From: Plantago elongata
Lineage: Eukaryota > Streptophyta > Magnoliopsida > Lamiales > Plantaginaceae
Assembly: GCA_036897095.1 (NCBI GenBank)
Contig: JAYMSP010001309.1
Coordinates: 1 to 33,498, forward strand
Length of the DNA stretch: 33,498 nucleotides
Direction: 5' to 3'
In this document: in pieces, positions 1 to 12,170 of the stretch
Position numbering within the stretch: position 1 is the stretch's first letter
Layout: the number at the start of each line of letters is the position of its first letter
Position numbers and translations under genes: made by a program
Notes under the pieces: model-generated
What the model saw: only the letters and a program-made list of their open reading frames with translations
The model's database searches: none
What the model was told of the DNA's origin: nothing

Positions 1-377
1 GCGAGCCTGATTACTAAGTATGTTAATCGAGTTAATCTTATATATGCGATGCTAAGTAATTTGAATGTAATTTTTTATACCTTTATTGAACACCAAGAAG
101 TAAGCATCCAACATGAGGACTGTTAGTGCATTGTATTTATGTACAATGTTACATTAACAATTCACTAAACATCTTAACCTGATACAATAAGCTTCAACTT
201 GCTATATAAGGAATATTGCCTTTCTTCACTTTGACCTAGTTTGACAGCTATGTTCTCAGTGTTGCTTGTAGGTTAAGGAAAGAAGAAAGATCGAGAAGAA
301 TCAAAGAGAGAAAGGAGAAGCAAGGAAGGAAATCAAAAGAGGACTCAAATAAGGAAATAAATCAAAAGAAGAGATCT

Positions 378-413
378 TAGTCTAGTGTGTTCTCAGTGTT
401 ACACACTAGACTA
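378..413. repeat. Perfect 13-bp hairpin
   Basis: The left arm TAGTCTAGTGTGT (378-390) is the exact reverse complement of the right arm ACACACTAGACTA (401-413). They are separated by the 10-base loop TCTCAGTGTT. No terminator or RNA family is recognised. Confidence 0.8.
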
Positions 414-603
414 GATATTCACTCACATCCTTAAAGTCTAGTTTGGAAACGTATTTTGAGAAGTAGTTTATGACTATGTTCCTTTGGAGATACTTCTCCC
501 ATATCGGAACGTCGTTGACCAGTGGTCTAGCAACTTCTATTCTCATAGTCCCGCTGTTCCAACCTATGGAACTTCCGGACGTAGATTCTATAAGTTCACC
601 ATT

Positions 604-622
604 GGTGTGTGTGTGTGTGTGT
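604..622. repeat. GT dinucleotide microsatellite
   Basis: About nine uninterrupted GT units, followed at once by a run of T. A simple sequence repeat with no coding context. Confidence 0.85.
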
Positions 623-1910
623 CGTTTTTTTTAGTGTCACTACTACTATAATTGTTATATCAACATCGATATATACAATAAAGTATAAACAATATAGTAC
701 AAAGTCCAAATCCTTATATACTAACAAGGACACTCAACTTGAACATCGAGTCGGCTGCACAAGATAACTGATGACAAGGAAGGAAGGTCTCCTTAGATAC
801 CTTGAAGAAATTATTGTCCGTCAACAAGACAAGTTTTATTCAAATAAGGTTAAAAGGAAATTGAAAGAGGAATTTGTAAAGGCTAATACCCTGCACATAT
901 CCGTTGAGACCACATGACAAAAATAGTGCACTGGATTTAATAAGCAGACCAAGATGTCTGAACAAAAGGGGAAAGTCAAAGAGGCAAAGCTCATTGCAAT
1001 ACTATTTCAGATACAAGTAGTTTGAATCCCACAGTGCCTAACATATACTATTCAAACACAAAGATTTTAACTATAAATATCACCACTTAGAATGTTTGAA
1101 GTACACACAATTTACCAACGATCATACACAAAACTCAGGCATAAAAGTTTCTTAAAACCTACTTACAAACTCTCAAACTTAATGTTGTGACTGAAACTCC
1201 TAGTTTCTATGTAGCTATCGAGTTCTAAGTGTCCTTGTCATGCCCCGGGACCGCAACGTGGGTCCCATTACATTTAATATTCATTTAATAATAAGTTCGC
1301 CACTCTGCCTGTTGGCATGACCGGCCGTGTGAACATTCTCCTGTCCACACGTAGCCTTATCCACCTGTCAGTCTCACAAACAAATATAAAAAGCCAACTA
1401 TCGGGCTAGTACGTATAATTTTTCAAACCATAATTTACATCAGAGTTTTAGCGAAAGCATTTTCAAAATATTATACAGGCGAGTGGCTACTGGTATCAGC
1501 TTATTTACAATCCAAGAGTACAACATATCCAAATCTCAACTACATGTTAATATTATACAAACCAAAATACAACATCTTACTTAACAAAGCGTCTAATAAC
1601 TTCTAGATGTCAGCCTCGTCCGCAAAATTGCACTTCCCGGATGTCCAACTAACTGTCCCACTAATTCCTGTATGAGGTAACAAGTTCAAGGGTGAATTTC
1701 ATAATACACAATGCCCGGATCAAGTAATTGCAATCAACAGATTTTCACACAATTCAACACATGCATATAAAAGTCACAACATGGAATTTACAAACAGTTT
1801 TCATTTCACATGTTAGCTCACTCAAACATATGTTGCGGCCACTAGTATAAGTCCGGTGGCCCACAGAGGCCTACGACATATCCCTTGATCAGAGGGACCG
1901 AGTACTCGGC

Positions 1911-2121
1911 GTCACAAAGACAAAGCGTCTTAAAGACGACGTCACAAAGACAAAGCGTCACGAAGACGGCGTCACAAAGACAAAATGTCACGAAGACGGC
2001 GTCACAAAGACAAAGCGTCACGAAGACGGCGTCACAAAGACAAAGAGTCACGAAGACGGCGTCGCGTAGACAGGCGTCACAAAGACAAAGCGTCATAAAG
2101 ACGGCGTCACAAAGACAAAGC
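1911..2121. repeat. 30-bp minisatellite, about 7 copies
   Basis: The unit is two related halves, GTCACAAAGACAAAGC (16 bp) and GTCACGAAGACGGC (14 bp). It repeats from 1911 in near-perfect 30-bp register to 2060, has a shortened, diverged copy at 2061-2075, and resumes to 2121. Copies differ by a few transitions. Because 30 is a multiple of three, both strands keep open frames of 10-residue repeats. These are a by-product of the period and not evidence for a protein. It lies inside the probable LTR. Confidence 0.9.
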
Positions 2122-3460
2122 ACAACATATATGAGAGCTAACATTTATCCATGCTTTTTTATACAATGTTTCACACACGTCACATGCATCAGAGATCATC
2201 TTTTCAGGATACGCACATAACTTGATCCTCAGTGAATAAAATAATATAATATTAAGTCCCGTCGCTTGATATAATATTAACAATTATCAAATCACAGTTA
2301 TAAAACAGTTATTTTCACAGAAAGCAATAAAGCAAGGTATTATGAAGATTCGACCCATACCTGGTTTAGATGCTCGCGTATTCTCAAAATCGCCTAATTC
2401 GTCGGCTAGTTAGTTACCTATATTCGTAAAAACGTTGTTAACGTCCCTAACCGACCGTCAGACAACTTTCCTATATTGGAATCAAACTATTACCCCGGAA
2501 CCCGAATCCTAGACCTCACGCGAGACATCTATTTAGAAATAGTAGACGAATCATGTATTTACAGGTGGCAGTCAACAGTAAGAATCCTATATATGGTGTA
2601 TATGATGACATCCGACTCCAGCACAACTAACAAAGCTTATAAGATTCATAAGAAACTGGCAACCAAACTGTATATTCACTAGTAGCTTTGTTTGTTATCA
2701 AGGACCGAGTCTTCCAATAATAAGATGATGATATGATGAAGGCACAACCCACAAGCAATTAGCTAATTCTCGAGAACAACGATGCTTGTGCACAAAACAA
2801 GTTCTCAACATAAACAAGTATCCAGTTACTACTTCTACCCATTGCAGTACCAGTGACTGGAGCCTAATGTATACAACCCATCAACAAGTACCATAGGTTT
2901 GCACTCGATGAACATCAACCGCGACATAGGCCTAAAACATAGTAAGACAGCCTACCAATCAAGTGAACAACCAAAAAATAATTTGAAATCCATCAAGAAC
3001 ATAAGATAGCTCAATTACCCAAACCCAGAAATCGATTAGAAATCGAATTGAAAGAGGAGAGACTTACCGGAAGCTCAACAAGATTGATCGGAACCGTAGA
3101 CGAATCGACGAGAGGAATCCCTTTCTTGAATCCGAAATTGATACTACTAACGGAGTCGCTACGTTAGGACGGCGATAAGGGGAAAGGAATCGAGGTTTCA
3201 AGATTTCGAACACTTACCAATCGGATTGACGAATTCAGACTTCACGGATACGAGATGAAGAAGACGGCGTCGAAGTGAAGTGAAGAGCAGGTTAGAACGG
3301 AGCGGGTGGTGGCAAGCAGTGAATGGTTGTACACGGTGGTGGAGTAGAGGGCGACAGTGGTGGTCGATCCGACTTGAGGAGGCCGATCAGATGGAGTGGA
3401 GAAGCTGGGAGGTTGATGGTGGCGGTGGCGTGGAGATCGTGAGAGGTCGGCAGTGGTGGC

Positions 3461-3468
3461 TATTTATA
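3461..3468 (-). promoter_or_regulatory. TATA box of the LTR-like unit
   Basis: The minus strand reads CTATAAATAG here. Downstream on the same strand is C-rich leader-like sequence, followed by two GGTAAGT donor-like sites. The position suits a promoter that would transcribe the LTR-like unit leftwards. Confidence 0.45.
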
Positions 3469-3676
3469 GATATTTTCCGCCCGACATCTTCGCGGGTAAG
3501 AATCACTATGGCGGCAAAGCTTCCTGGAGAAGAAAGCGGCGCTAGTCGGTGTCTTCTTGGAGAAGATTCGTGGACGTGAGAAATGGCGGACTGAAGTGAA
3601 TTAACGGGGAAGAGGGAAAAATGGAGAAGAAGAAGGAATGAATCAGGGGTATGTTTGGTATTTTGCCATTATATAC

Positions 3677-4399
3677 ATCTGGTTTCTTCTGGACTCCAAA
3701 TGGCTCGTAAATAAATTCTAAAAAATACGAATTCGACTCACTAAATTGTGAGCTTGACTCGTTTAATACGATGTTCGACCCGAGCTCAACCAAAACTAGA
3801 TGCTCATTTTTCTATCGAGTCGAGTAAAATTTACCCGCATATACTTGACTAGACCATTAAATATACTCTATTCATATCCATCTCAACTTTCAACTTTTCT
3901 TTTTGATTTATCCCAATCTCAAAGTCTTACACTTTAAATACTAAATACAAAATTTATTTCATACTTTATTTACTTTCTTCACACTTTTACACTCATATCA
4001 CATTTTTTAAACTATTCCATTAATAGTTCATACACTTTTACTCTTAAGACCTGTATTCAATGCTATGAAAAGTGGAGTTTGAAATTGAAATATATTTTTA
4101 TAGGTATATACATGTTTTAGTAATTGTATCGAACTGGAAGCTCGAACTAAATGAGGCGAACTCGAATTATTGTAACTCAACTCTATGGTTGAAAGTTTCG
4201 CCTTTTAATCCCTCTGTCTCGACTCCTAGAAATTTACTCACATTAAATTTGTCTAAGTAGTTTTGAACTAAAGTCGACGAAACAAAACCGAGAAGTGTGT
4301 GGTTTCGAAAGCGGTTCAATTGTTGGCCAATTTTATTAATGGGCCAAGCTACACCAGGGTGCTAGTATTAATAAAACCGGTAGGCTAGAGATTGCGGCG
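3677..4399. other. Intergenic DNA upstream of the UBP gene
   Basis: AT-rich sequence with no recognisable exon, RNA gene or transposon terminus. Short open frames here have no plant-protein character. Confidence 0.5.
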
Positions 4400-5180
4400 A
4401 GTTCTGTTTCTCCATGCCCTTTCCTCTTAGACTTGGTTTTGGTTTTGATTTTGATTTTTATCTCTCTGCTGTCTGCTCTGCTCTTGGTTACCGCTTATCT
4501 CACTGTCACTCACCTCTATATTACCTCTGAAACAAACAGAGCTACAAAAGAGAAGGATTGTAGAAGAACAATCAAAACAACATTCATCAATTAAGCTTTT
4601 TATTCGATAAACCTTGATAAAAACATAATCTTTATACTTCCGAGCTCTATAGATCATACAATTGTTTATGGTCTTTTCAATTGAACAACTTCCCTGAGGA
4701 AATCTCTTGTCCTTTGCTCCAATCTCTTTAGGTATACTTCCGATTTCGTTTATCTTTGATTTTTTGAACTTTATCGTTGTTTTGTGCTTTTTCTTGATTC
4801 AATGGATTGTTGGTGTATGTTTGTCCAAATCCCAGCTAGGAAATAAGTGTAACGGCGCATATAATTGATTTGTTATCGTTTGAGTACTAGGGGATTTGGA
4901 GATTTGATGATTGGTTGCTGTCATTGTGTTGTTTCGTTTGCATCCCTAGATTGGATTTGTTTTTGGTGAATACGAATTAGTTTGAGATGATTGCTTTACT
5001 GTTTGAACTTGGATAGCTGTGGCTTTTAATTTTGTTGGGTCGGTTGAGAGCGTGTTTTTGCTGTCTACTACACCGGATTGTACTTGGTTTAGCATATGTT
5101 GAGACGAAGAAAGTTTTGTGTTTTTCAATTGGTGCTTATGTTTTTTTGATTTCCTTTGGTGTAATATGTTATAGGAGATA
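4400..5180 (+). promoter_or_regulatory. UBP leader with a probable 5'-UTR intron
   Basis: Pyrimidine-rich, leader-like sequence runs from about 4400. A donor TTTAG|GTATAC at 4731/4732 and an acceptor GTTATAG at 5174 would remove a 443-bp T-rich intron. That leaves six bases (GAGATA) before the ATG at 5181. Plant genes of this kind often carry a leader intron, but only transcript reads would confirm this one. No clear TATA box was seen; AATAAAACC near 4370 is weak. Confidence 0.5.
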
Positions 5181-8100
5181 ATGGGGAAGAAGGCCAAGAA
5201 GAAAGTCAGAAGTGCTCAGAAAGAGAATCGCGATCCTGCTGCGAACAAAACTGAAACTTCTGATGTTGTGGATGTATCTATTAAAGTTAGATTAGAATGC
5301 TCTCACAAAGCGAAAGGAGTTGATTTGGAAAAACTTTCAGCCAAGTGGCCTTCCGAGAATATCAGGTGTGAAGATTGTCGAGAAAACGTTGCAGATAGAC
5401 GATCAAGTAGGGCGAAAGGCAAACAAGGTAAAAAGGGATCAAAATCTATATGGATTTGTTTGGAATGCGGGCATTTTTCATGTGGTGGTGTTGGTTTGCC
5501 GACTACGCCTCAAAGCCATGCAGTTAAGCATGCGAAACAGAACCGTCATCCTCTGGCCATTAACTGTGATAATCATCAACTACTTTGGTGCTTCTTTTGC
5601 AGTAAATTAATTGCCGTTGAGAAGGCTGAAGACTCTAGTGAAGATAATGGGCCATTGCTTGAGGTCCTGAAACTGCTAAAACGTAAACCAGGTGAAGTGT
5701 CAACTCTAGATGTTGAGGATGTTTGGTTTGGGAATGGTAGTGCAGGTGCGTCAGATTACTCTATTAGCACTGGCGGTGACAAAAAAGTTGGCTCCCCGGT
5801 CAGAGGTTTGGTTAATCTGGGGAATACATGTTTCTTCAATTCAACCTTGCAAAATCTGTTAGCTATAGATAGTTTGCGTGAATTTTTCACCAAATCAGAT
5901 GAGACTGCAGGTCCTCTTACTGCTTCTTTGAGAAAGCTTTTCTTGGAAACAAGTGCAAACAGTGGTTTAAAAGGTGTTATAAATCCTAGATCTTTGTTTG
6001 GAAGTATTTGCTCTAAATTTCCTCAGTTTAGGGGATATCAGCAACATGATAGCCATGAGCTGCTGAGATGCTTGATTGATGGTTTGTCTACTGAAGAATT
6101 AAATGCCAGAAAACATGGAAAATCTTCTCAAGGTGATGACGTGAGGCCAATCACTGATCCCACATTTGTGGATGCCATCTTCGGTGGGAAACTTGCTAGC
6201 TCAGTGACTTGTATGGAATGTGGGCATTCTTCAACAACTTTTGAACCGGTTTTGGATCTCTCGTTGCCAGTTCCCAATAGGAAGCCTCAATCAAAACGGC
6301 CACAACCTGTCAGTCGCGGTAAGAAACCAAAACTGCCACCTAAGAAAAGTGGAAGGATTCGCCCCAAGATCAACAAAAGTACGTACTCTTTTCCAGCAGG
6401 ACCTTCTGAAAAACCAACTGATGAAGTGCTACAAGCGAAACAATCAGATCAGATTGATTCAAATGCTATGGAATCAGATCAGATTGATTCTAATGGTATG
6501 GCCGATGATATGGGTTTGACACACCAAGTTCTAGCTATAGAAGGCCCCCAAAACCAAATGGCTGTTGATGACAGTTTCGCATGGTTGGATTACATTGACC
6601 CAACTTCTGGTTCGAATGAAATTGATATAGCCTCTGAAACTGATGAAATTGTATTAAACCAAGTTCCTTTAAATGAAAGTGTTGATCACAATGATTCATT
6701 GGCGCCCACCTTAGAAGTTAGTATGGGGAGAGATTTACAGAATGCCATTCCAGTAGCTTTCTCTGATAGTGCAAAGGACATTGATATCCTTGGGCAAGGT
6801 ATAGTAGAACAAAAACAGTTCACTGTTTCACAATCTGAGGATGAGAAAACTGCAATTACACAAAATGTGATTGAGCAAAATGCAGTTTCGCAGGTTGATG
6901 GAGAACTCTCCACAGAAGAAGTTATTGAGGTGAATGCCGATAAAAGTAACAACTGTGCACTACGTAATCAAGTTGGTTCTAATGATATAAGCAGTGAGAT
7001 GCATAATTCAGATAAGGCCAGTCAGGATCCTGTAGCGGTTCCTTGTAAAGATGATTCATCTAATGCTCAGACACCAAATGGCGACGAACAAGATTTCTTG
7101 AATTTTGATGGTTTTGCAGATATGTTCAATGAACCTGAGATTACCTCTGAGAATCATACTTCTGAGGCAAGTAATGCTGTTAAAAGTGGAGTTACCATAG
7201 AGAATACCAGTTCATCTGATCCAGATGAGGTCGACGATATTAATGCTCCAGTTTCTGTCGAGGGTTGTTTGGACCTTTTTATGAAGCCAGAACATCTTTG
7301 TAAGGAAGAGCATGCTTGGGAATGTGATAATTGCTCCAAATCTCTCCGTGAGCAAAGGATTAATTCAACTAATACAGTTAATGCTGTCAGAAGTAGCGAT
7401 GATGCTAGAAGTATCAATGTGGATGTGGAAGGTGAGGTTGATGTATCTTGTGGAGGCTCGTCTGAACAGTCCTGTGAGATTTCTGGCAATGGAGATTGTT
7501 TGCCCCAAAATCAGACTGACATGAATGTCGTTAGTTGTCCACAAGAGACTGAAGCGGATGAGAATATAAATGCAGGCAATGATCTATGTCAAATTCATTT
7601 ATAAATATTTTACTCTTGTTTTCTGTTATGATTCTTGTTTGCTTATTTTTTGGCTCAAAACTTTTTCTGTTTGATGATGACACTAATACAGCTGAATTTA
7701 CAGATAATTCTGAAGCCAAAAATAGCAAGGAAGACGCAAACTTGGAGAATTTGAAAGTAAAAAGGGATGCGACTAAAAGTATTCTCATAAATAAAGCCCC
7801 TTCCATCTTAACGATCCATCTAAAGAGGTTCACCCCAGATGCTCGGGGGAGATGGAGTAAGTTGAATGGCCATGTGAAGTTCAAAGAAATGATTGATCTC
7901 AAACCTTATGTAGATCCCAGGTTCATTTTCAGTCTGAACTCCTTAGTCTACTCTGCTTTTTGATCTTATCTGTGCTATTTTCAGTTTTAGCATGAGGAGA
8001 AGACCATTCAGTCACTTCCTTTCCACTGAACTTTTTGATATGCTTATTTCTATTGTGTCGTAGGTGCACCACAAATTCTTCAAAGATTTGCATTTTTCCT

Positions 8101-10652
8101 TGATATTTTACTTGACATTAAAATAGAATGAAAAATTTATGAGCTTCTCTGATCTCCTTTTTCTCGTGATAAGTTTCTGGAAAAGGGAATTTTTCTGGCT
8201 AGCAGATTAATGATTGGTAGCTACTTTCCCATCTTCATGGAATCACATTACCTTTCCTAACCATCCACCCAGGACTCGGGCTACTGTCTCTCCAATCATG
8301 TTATCTGTATTATTCGTCAATCTTAAGCTATACATGCAATTCCGAAGAACAAAAGCTTGAAGCACATTCCTTATGCTCTAAATTTTATTCCCTTGACCCC
8401 AAATTAAATGACTCATTTATCTCCTGCCACCAATTTTAAGGTGTAATGTCAATTGAAATGATTGATAGTGGTGGGTATTTCTTTGAATAAATAATAAAAA
8501 ATTGTGAGTTATTCTATTAATTTATGAATAAAGAATGGATAGTGGGTATTGTGAATATGTTTGTTATAGGTTAATGCTCAAGTATGGTGGGAATAAACTT
8601 GCCAAAAATTGATGGGTGAAGCAAATAAGCAGTCATTTAATTTGGGACCGGGTGTACCGTGCTGTCTCCTCTGCCCCTTCAAATTTTCTGCTTTAAGAAT
8701 GCCTTGCATGCCTAGGGGGCACAAACAACATCCAACTCTGACTTTACGTTTGAACCATGCTTTAGATTCAGACATTAGACGTATTTACCTACCTGCCTGA
8801 TAGCCAATTTTAATACTCATATTATTCAGAGTAACCATCAGCAGCCTTTGATGAAGTGCGCGCCTACTCGAGAAGTCAATCTTAAACACTGTAAAAATGT
8901 CATTAAAGTGATTTGTAACTGCTTGGCACATCCTGTTAGCCGCATCTCACATGTCTGCTTCTCTTTCTCAGAGCACTAGTTACATTTTCATTCATAGAAC
9001 TAGCAAATCATGAGAAGTGCCATGACTCAAGGAAAATCTTTCAGCAAACACTTCTTAGATTTTAGTAATAAAAGTAATTTTTTTTAAAAAAGTGGTAAAA
9101 GTGGTAAATTAGAAGCTGAAATCTTATCGTAGCCTCTTGGTGGCTCCTTCAGCTTAGTAAAAGATATGAATGTAGAGTCTAGAGAAAGGCCCAGCCTATC
9201 ATGTTCTAGTTGACTGTAGAGAATACAAGAAAGATGACATTAGTTGAAGCGGAGATGCTTCAGAAGTTCAGGTATTAGTTAGTTATGTTTACAACCTATC
9301 GTCTTGATCTACATCTAATATAAACTCAGTATTAAAATTAAATATAATTTCTTGATACTACCTAGTGATATGGCACCTGATGATGTAACGATAGTTTTCG
9401 TAGTAAATTATGCAAAAAGGTGTTTGGAAGACTAGTGTTTAGATTGCTTCACATGAACCAAATTTTTCTTCGAGTCCTGACATGAAATAATTTAACAATG
9501 TAGATGTGTTGTATCAAATTTGAAATTTTGTACTATGTTTTTCAAAGAACTTGCATGTGATTTGTCTACAATTATTCAGTTCTCCTTTCTTTATCTTTTT
9601 GACTCTGTATGTGTATGAGAATAAAATAGAATGATGAACTCTTATGGGTAAGGTTCCATTGGTGTATAAAGGTTACTACGTATATTGGTGGGTTAGAGTG
9701 CATAGGGAAAGTTAAAAACAAAGCTTCTTTTTACGTTTCATCTGCATAGGACGATTTACATAAGGTCTGATCTATCTTCTCCTTGTGGCTTAATTGTGTT
9801 CCTGCTTTATTTTTTTGTTTGCCTAAAAAGAACTGGCGGTGAAATCATCATCTACTCCCGTGTTATAAGAATACCGTCCTCAAGTATTTAACTATCTGGT
9901 CAAATAACTATATCTATCCATCTTCAAGACCTAGTAAGTAAGCAACTCGCCGATGTCTTGGTCTTTCAGGTGTCAAAATTTGAGGATATCAAGTTTATAT
10001 CTTTTCCTTTCAGTGGTTAGAATGTGCTTAGGTTCTGTATGATGCTTGGGATGCTCCTTATAAAGTCCAACCATACCATATGAAAATTCCTTTTAGATTT
10101 GATAGAAATGAACTTTTTCTTGCTGTTTCTATTAGCAGTTCAATGTGTAATGTTGTCACCTATTCAAGTGAATTTCATTCCTAAAATTATGTTGTTCACT
10201 TCAGTGTACTACTCCCACTTCTATTTGTCAACCTTTATTTTTCTCAATGTCTTCCATTTCCTTTTAATAATATGTCTAGCTCAAAGTTCCTTAGTTAGAG
10301 CTGTTACGTCTCTGTGGTAGATGCTCAATGTCATGGCATGAAACTTCTATCGACCGCCACAAGTTACTATTATGCTGAGTATTTGCTTCGCATTGATAGG
10401 ATCAGCTTGGCTCATATTCTCTGCGTTTCTATGTACAGGTCTACTGAAAAAGACACACTAACTTATCGATTGGTCGGAGTGGTGGAGCATTCAGGGTCCA
10501 TGAGAGGTGGTCATTATGTTGCATATGTGAGAGGTATGCCGAACAATGGGCATTGCTCGTGGTACTATGCCAGTGATGCTCATGTGAACCAGGTTTCTTT
10601 GGAGACAGTTTTGAGCTCTGAAGCCTACCTTTTGTTCTATGAGAGAAGTTGA
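5181..10652 (+). CDS. UBP2: Ubiquitin carboxyl-terminal hydrolase, UBP1/UBP2 type (3 exons)
   Basis: Cysteine protease that removes ubiquitin from proteins. Model: 5181-7587, 7692-7920 and 10439-10652, 2850 bp, 949 aa, close to the length I recall for Arabidopsis UBP2. The N-terminus is Lys-rich ([10 protein letters not shown]). A zinc-finger UBP domain spans about residues 38-145 (C40, H42, C129, C137, C140). The Cys box [17 protein letters not shown] places catalytic Cys at 217, followed by the QQHDSHE motif. The His box [14 protein letters not shown] places His at 904, and the acidic residue is D925 in YYASDAHV. The structural zinc pairs CMEC (344/347) and CDNC (715/718) are split by about 370 mostly acidic, low-complexity residues, a known UBP1/2-type insertion. 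Exon 3 phases agree exactly (AG|G, Arg879). The first donor (TAT|GTCAAA) is weak; GAAG|GTGAGG at 7431/7432 has the same phase and may be used instead. UBP1 and UBP2 are close paralogues, so the symbol is approximate. Confidence 0.92.
7921..10438 (+). other. Large UBP intron between Cys and His boxes
   Basis: This 2518-bp intron (donor CCCAG|GTTCAT, acceptor TGTACAG) separates the exon encoding the [13 protein letters not shown] motif from the His-box exon. It is T-rich and contains no second gene that I recognise. Open frames at 8609-8800 and 10099-10320 have no family character. No transposon ends were seen. Confidence 0.75.
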
Positions 10653-11120
10653 GGCTGCTCACTTTTTGTTTCTTTACAACATTTTTGTTCTCCAATCAGG
10701 AGAAGGAGATATATTTTCAATCAATAGTCACTATAATTTACAGATTGTTTTGAGGTGAAATGAGCTCTGAAATGAAATTTACAATTAGCTTAGATCAAGA
10801 TGTTTTTGTATGGATATCTATATTCTTTGGGTTCTCATCCATTTATTGATGTACTACTATTACTTTTACATTTTTTCTTATACGAAAACTTATAAAAGTC
10901 CTAAAGATTATGAGAGTTATATACAAGTATATACAAGTATACTTGGTTTCTTTATTTCTAATTTCTGCGGGTATAATTTACAGATTTGGGTTTGATTAAT
11001 TCGGATCGGGTCGTGGGTATATAGGTCATATAAATACCATTATATATTTTAAAGGTTTTTATCATTTTACTCCTTTCTTCTCTCTCTTCCCCAACCACTT
11101 CGATGCTCTCTCCGACAATA
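10653..11120. other. UBP 3' flank
   Basis: Presumed 3'-UTR and downstream AT-rich DNA. There is no clean AATAAA signal in the first 150 bases; plant poly(A) signals are often degenerate. No gene seen. Confidence 0.4.
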
Positions 11121-11124
11121 TATC

Positions 11125-11412
11125 TGCCGTCCGGCCACAAATCCAATAGCATATTTGAGTAGCCCATGACATGATCTACCTTTTTACCGTTTTTATTTTT
11201 TCATTTGGTTGATTTTTGAAACGGTTGCCCGGAATTCGGTTGTCTTCTTCGGCGGTTTCTTCACCGTCCGGCTACCAATCTTAAATCCGATTGCATATTT
11301 GAGTAGCTTATGGCTTGATCTACCTTTAGACCGGATTTGTTTTTTCACTTGGCCGACTTTTGAAATGGTTGTCCGGAATCGAAGCTAGTCTGGTTGTCTT
11401 CTCCGACGGATC
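11125..11412. repeat. Two tandem copies of a 144-bp unit
   Basis: The landmark GCATATTTGAGTAG occurs at 11149 and 11293. The flanks stay colinear: CCGTCCGG before it, TGATCTACCTTT and TTTTGAAA after it, and a CGGTTGTC or TGGTTGTC end. Identity is roughly three quarters by eye. No coding capacity recognised. Confidence 0.7.
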
Positions 11413-11639
11413 TTCGACTACACAACACATATAAGTCATAACTTTGTCGTTTCCTCGATTTTCAGGTTTCTTCTCTTGATTATTCAGTTTTTTTTTCCAT
11501 TTCTCGTTTGGTTTTGGTGATTTCTAGTAATTTCTCGTAACAATATATTTTGTGTGAAATTGTTGATATTTGAACTTTAATTGCGTATGTTTGACCAATA
11601 ATTATTGATGTTTGTGTGTCTAAACACGATTGATAATAT

Positions 11640-12170
11640 TGAAGCGATTGTGTATATATGGGATTGTGCTTTGTATGCTTTTGTATGTTTTTTTGTTGAT
11701 TTATGTATAAAAATTATGTATGTTTTTGTTGATTTACGTTTTGTTTTGGAAAGTTTTGTTCTTGTATTTTTTTTTTTTGATTCATGTATATATATGTTTT
11801 TATTATGTGTTTGTTATTTCATTTGTTTTTGCCTTTTACACAAATTAGTGTAGAAGTTGTTTATTTTATGCAAATGATTTTTGTTATGTCTGGTTGTATG
11901 TTTCTGTATGTTTTTTTGTTTATTCATGTATGGAAATTTTATGTGGTTGTTATTTATCGAGACCAGTATATTTTGTTTGTTTTTGTGTATATCATGTGTG
12001 TTTCTTGTATGTTTTTGTTGATTCGTGTATAAAAATTGTATATGATTGTGTTTTTATCCAGGCCAGTATATTTTGTATGCTTTTTGCATATATATATGTG
12101 TGTGTGTTCTTTGTATGTTTTTTGTTGATTTATGTATCAAGACAATGTATGTTTTTGTGAAGTTGTTGGG
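11640..12170. repeat. Degenerate GT/T-rich tandem repeats
   Basis: TGTATGTTTTTTGTTGATT followed by ATGTATAAAAATT recurs imperfectly many times. The phrase CCAGTATATTTTGT recurs about 98 bp apart (about 11965 and 12063). Open frames across it are Phe/Val/Cys-rich because of base composition and are not taken as genes. Confidence 0.7.

Larger units (their letters stand above)
1..1235. other. Unassigned repeat-like DNA, no gene seen
   Basis: No coding exon is recognisable on either strand. The stretch contains a 13-bp perfect inverted repeat (378-390 with 401-413), a direct repeat of TGTTCTCAGTGTT at about 251 and 388, a GT microsatellite, and a TATA-like ACTATAAATATC at about 1070 followed by a leader-like sequence. 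That layout would fit a degraded LTR promoter, but no termini or target duplication were found, so the element assignment is only a guess. Confidence 0.4.
1236..3676 (-). mobile_element. Probable long LTR (Ty3-like), minus orientation
   Basis: Read on the minus strand, the unit ends at 1236 with GGGGCATGACA, a typical plant LTR 3' end closing in CA. Upstream of that end, on the same strand, are a minisatellite (1911-2121), two splice-donor-like GGTAAGT sites near 3067 and 3217, and a TATA box at 3461-3468. This is the arrangement expected of a long chromovirus-type LTR with its own promoter and leader. No primer-binding site follows the 3' end, so it is either a 3' LTR or a solo LTR. The other boundary is uncertain: TG at 3676 (read on minus) is my best guess, and no 5-bp target duplication was found. 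No reverse transcriptase or integrase coding was seen. Confidence 0.5.

Noticed and set aside
1911..2121. Possible CRISPR-like array
   Set aside because: The repeats are contiguous with no unique spacers, and the DNA is nuclear plant sequence.
1885..2220. Open frames on both strands across the 30-bp repeat
   Set aside because: The period is a multiple of three, so open frames persist without selection. The sequence is repetitive and lies in an LTR-like unit.
3280..3579. 99-aa ORF rich in Trp and Arg
   Set aside because: It is antisense to the probable LTR leader, has simple GGTGG-type composition and no family motif.
6220..6519. Overlapping ORFs within the UBP coding exon
   Set aside because: Out-of-frame shadows of a well-supported protein-coding exon.
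8609..8800. 63-aa ORF and its antisense partner in the large UBP intron
   Set aside because: No recognisable domain or exon signals. Mirrored open frames are expected by chance.
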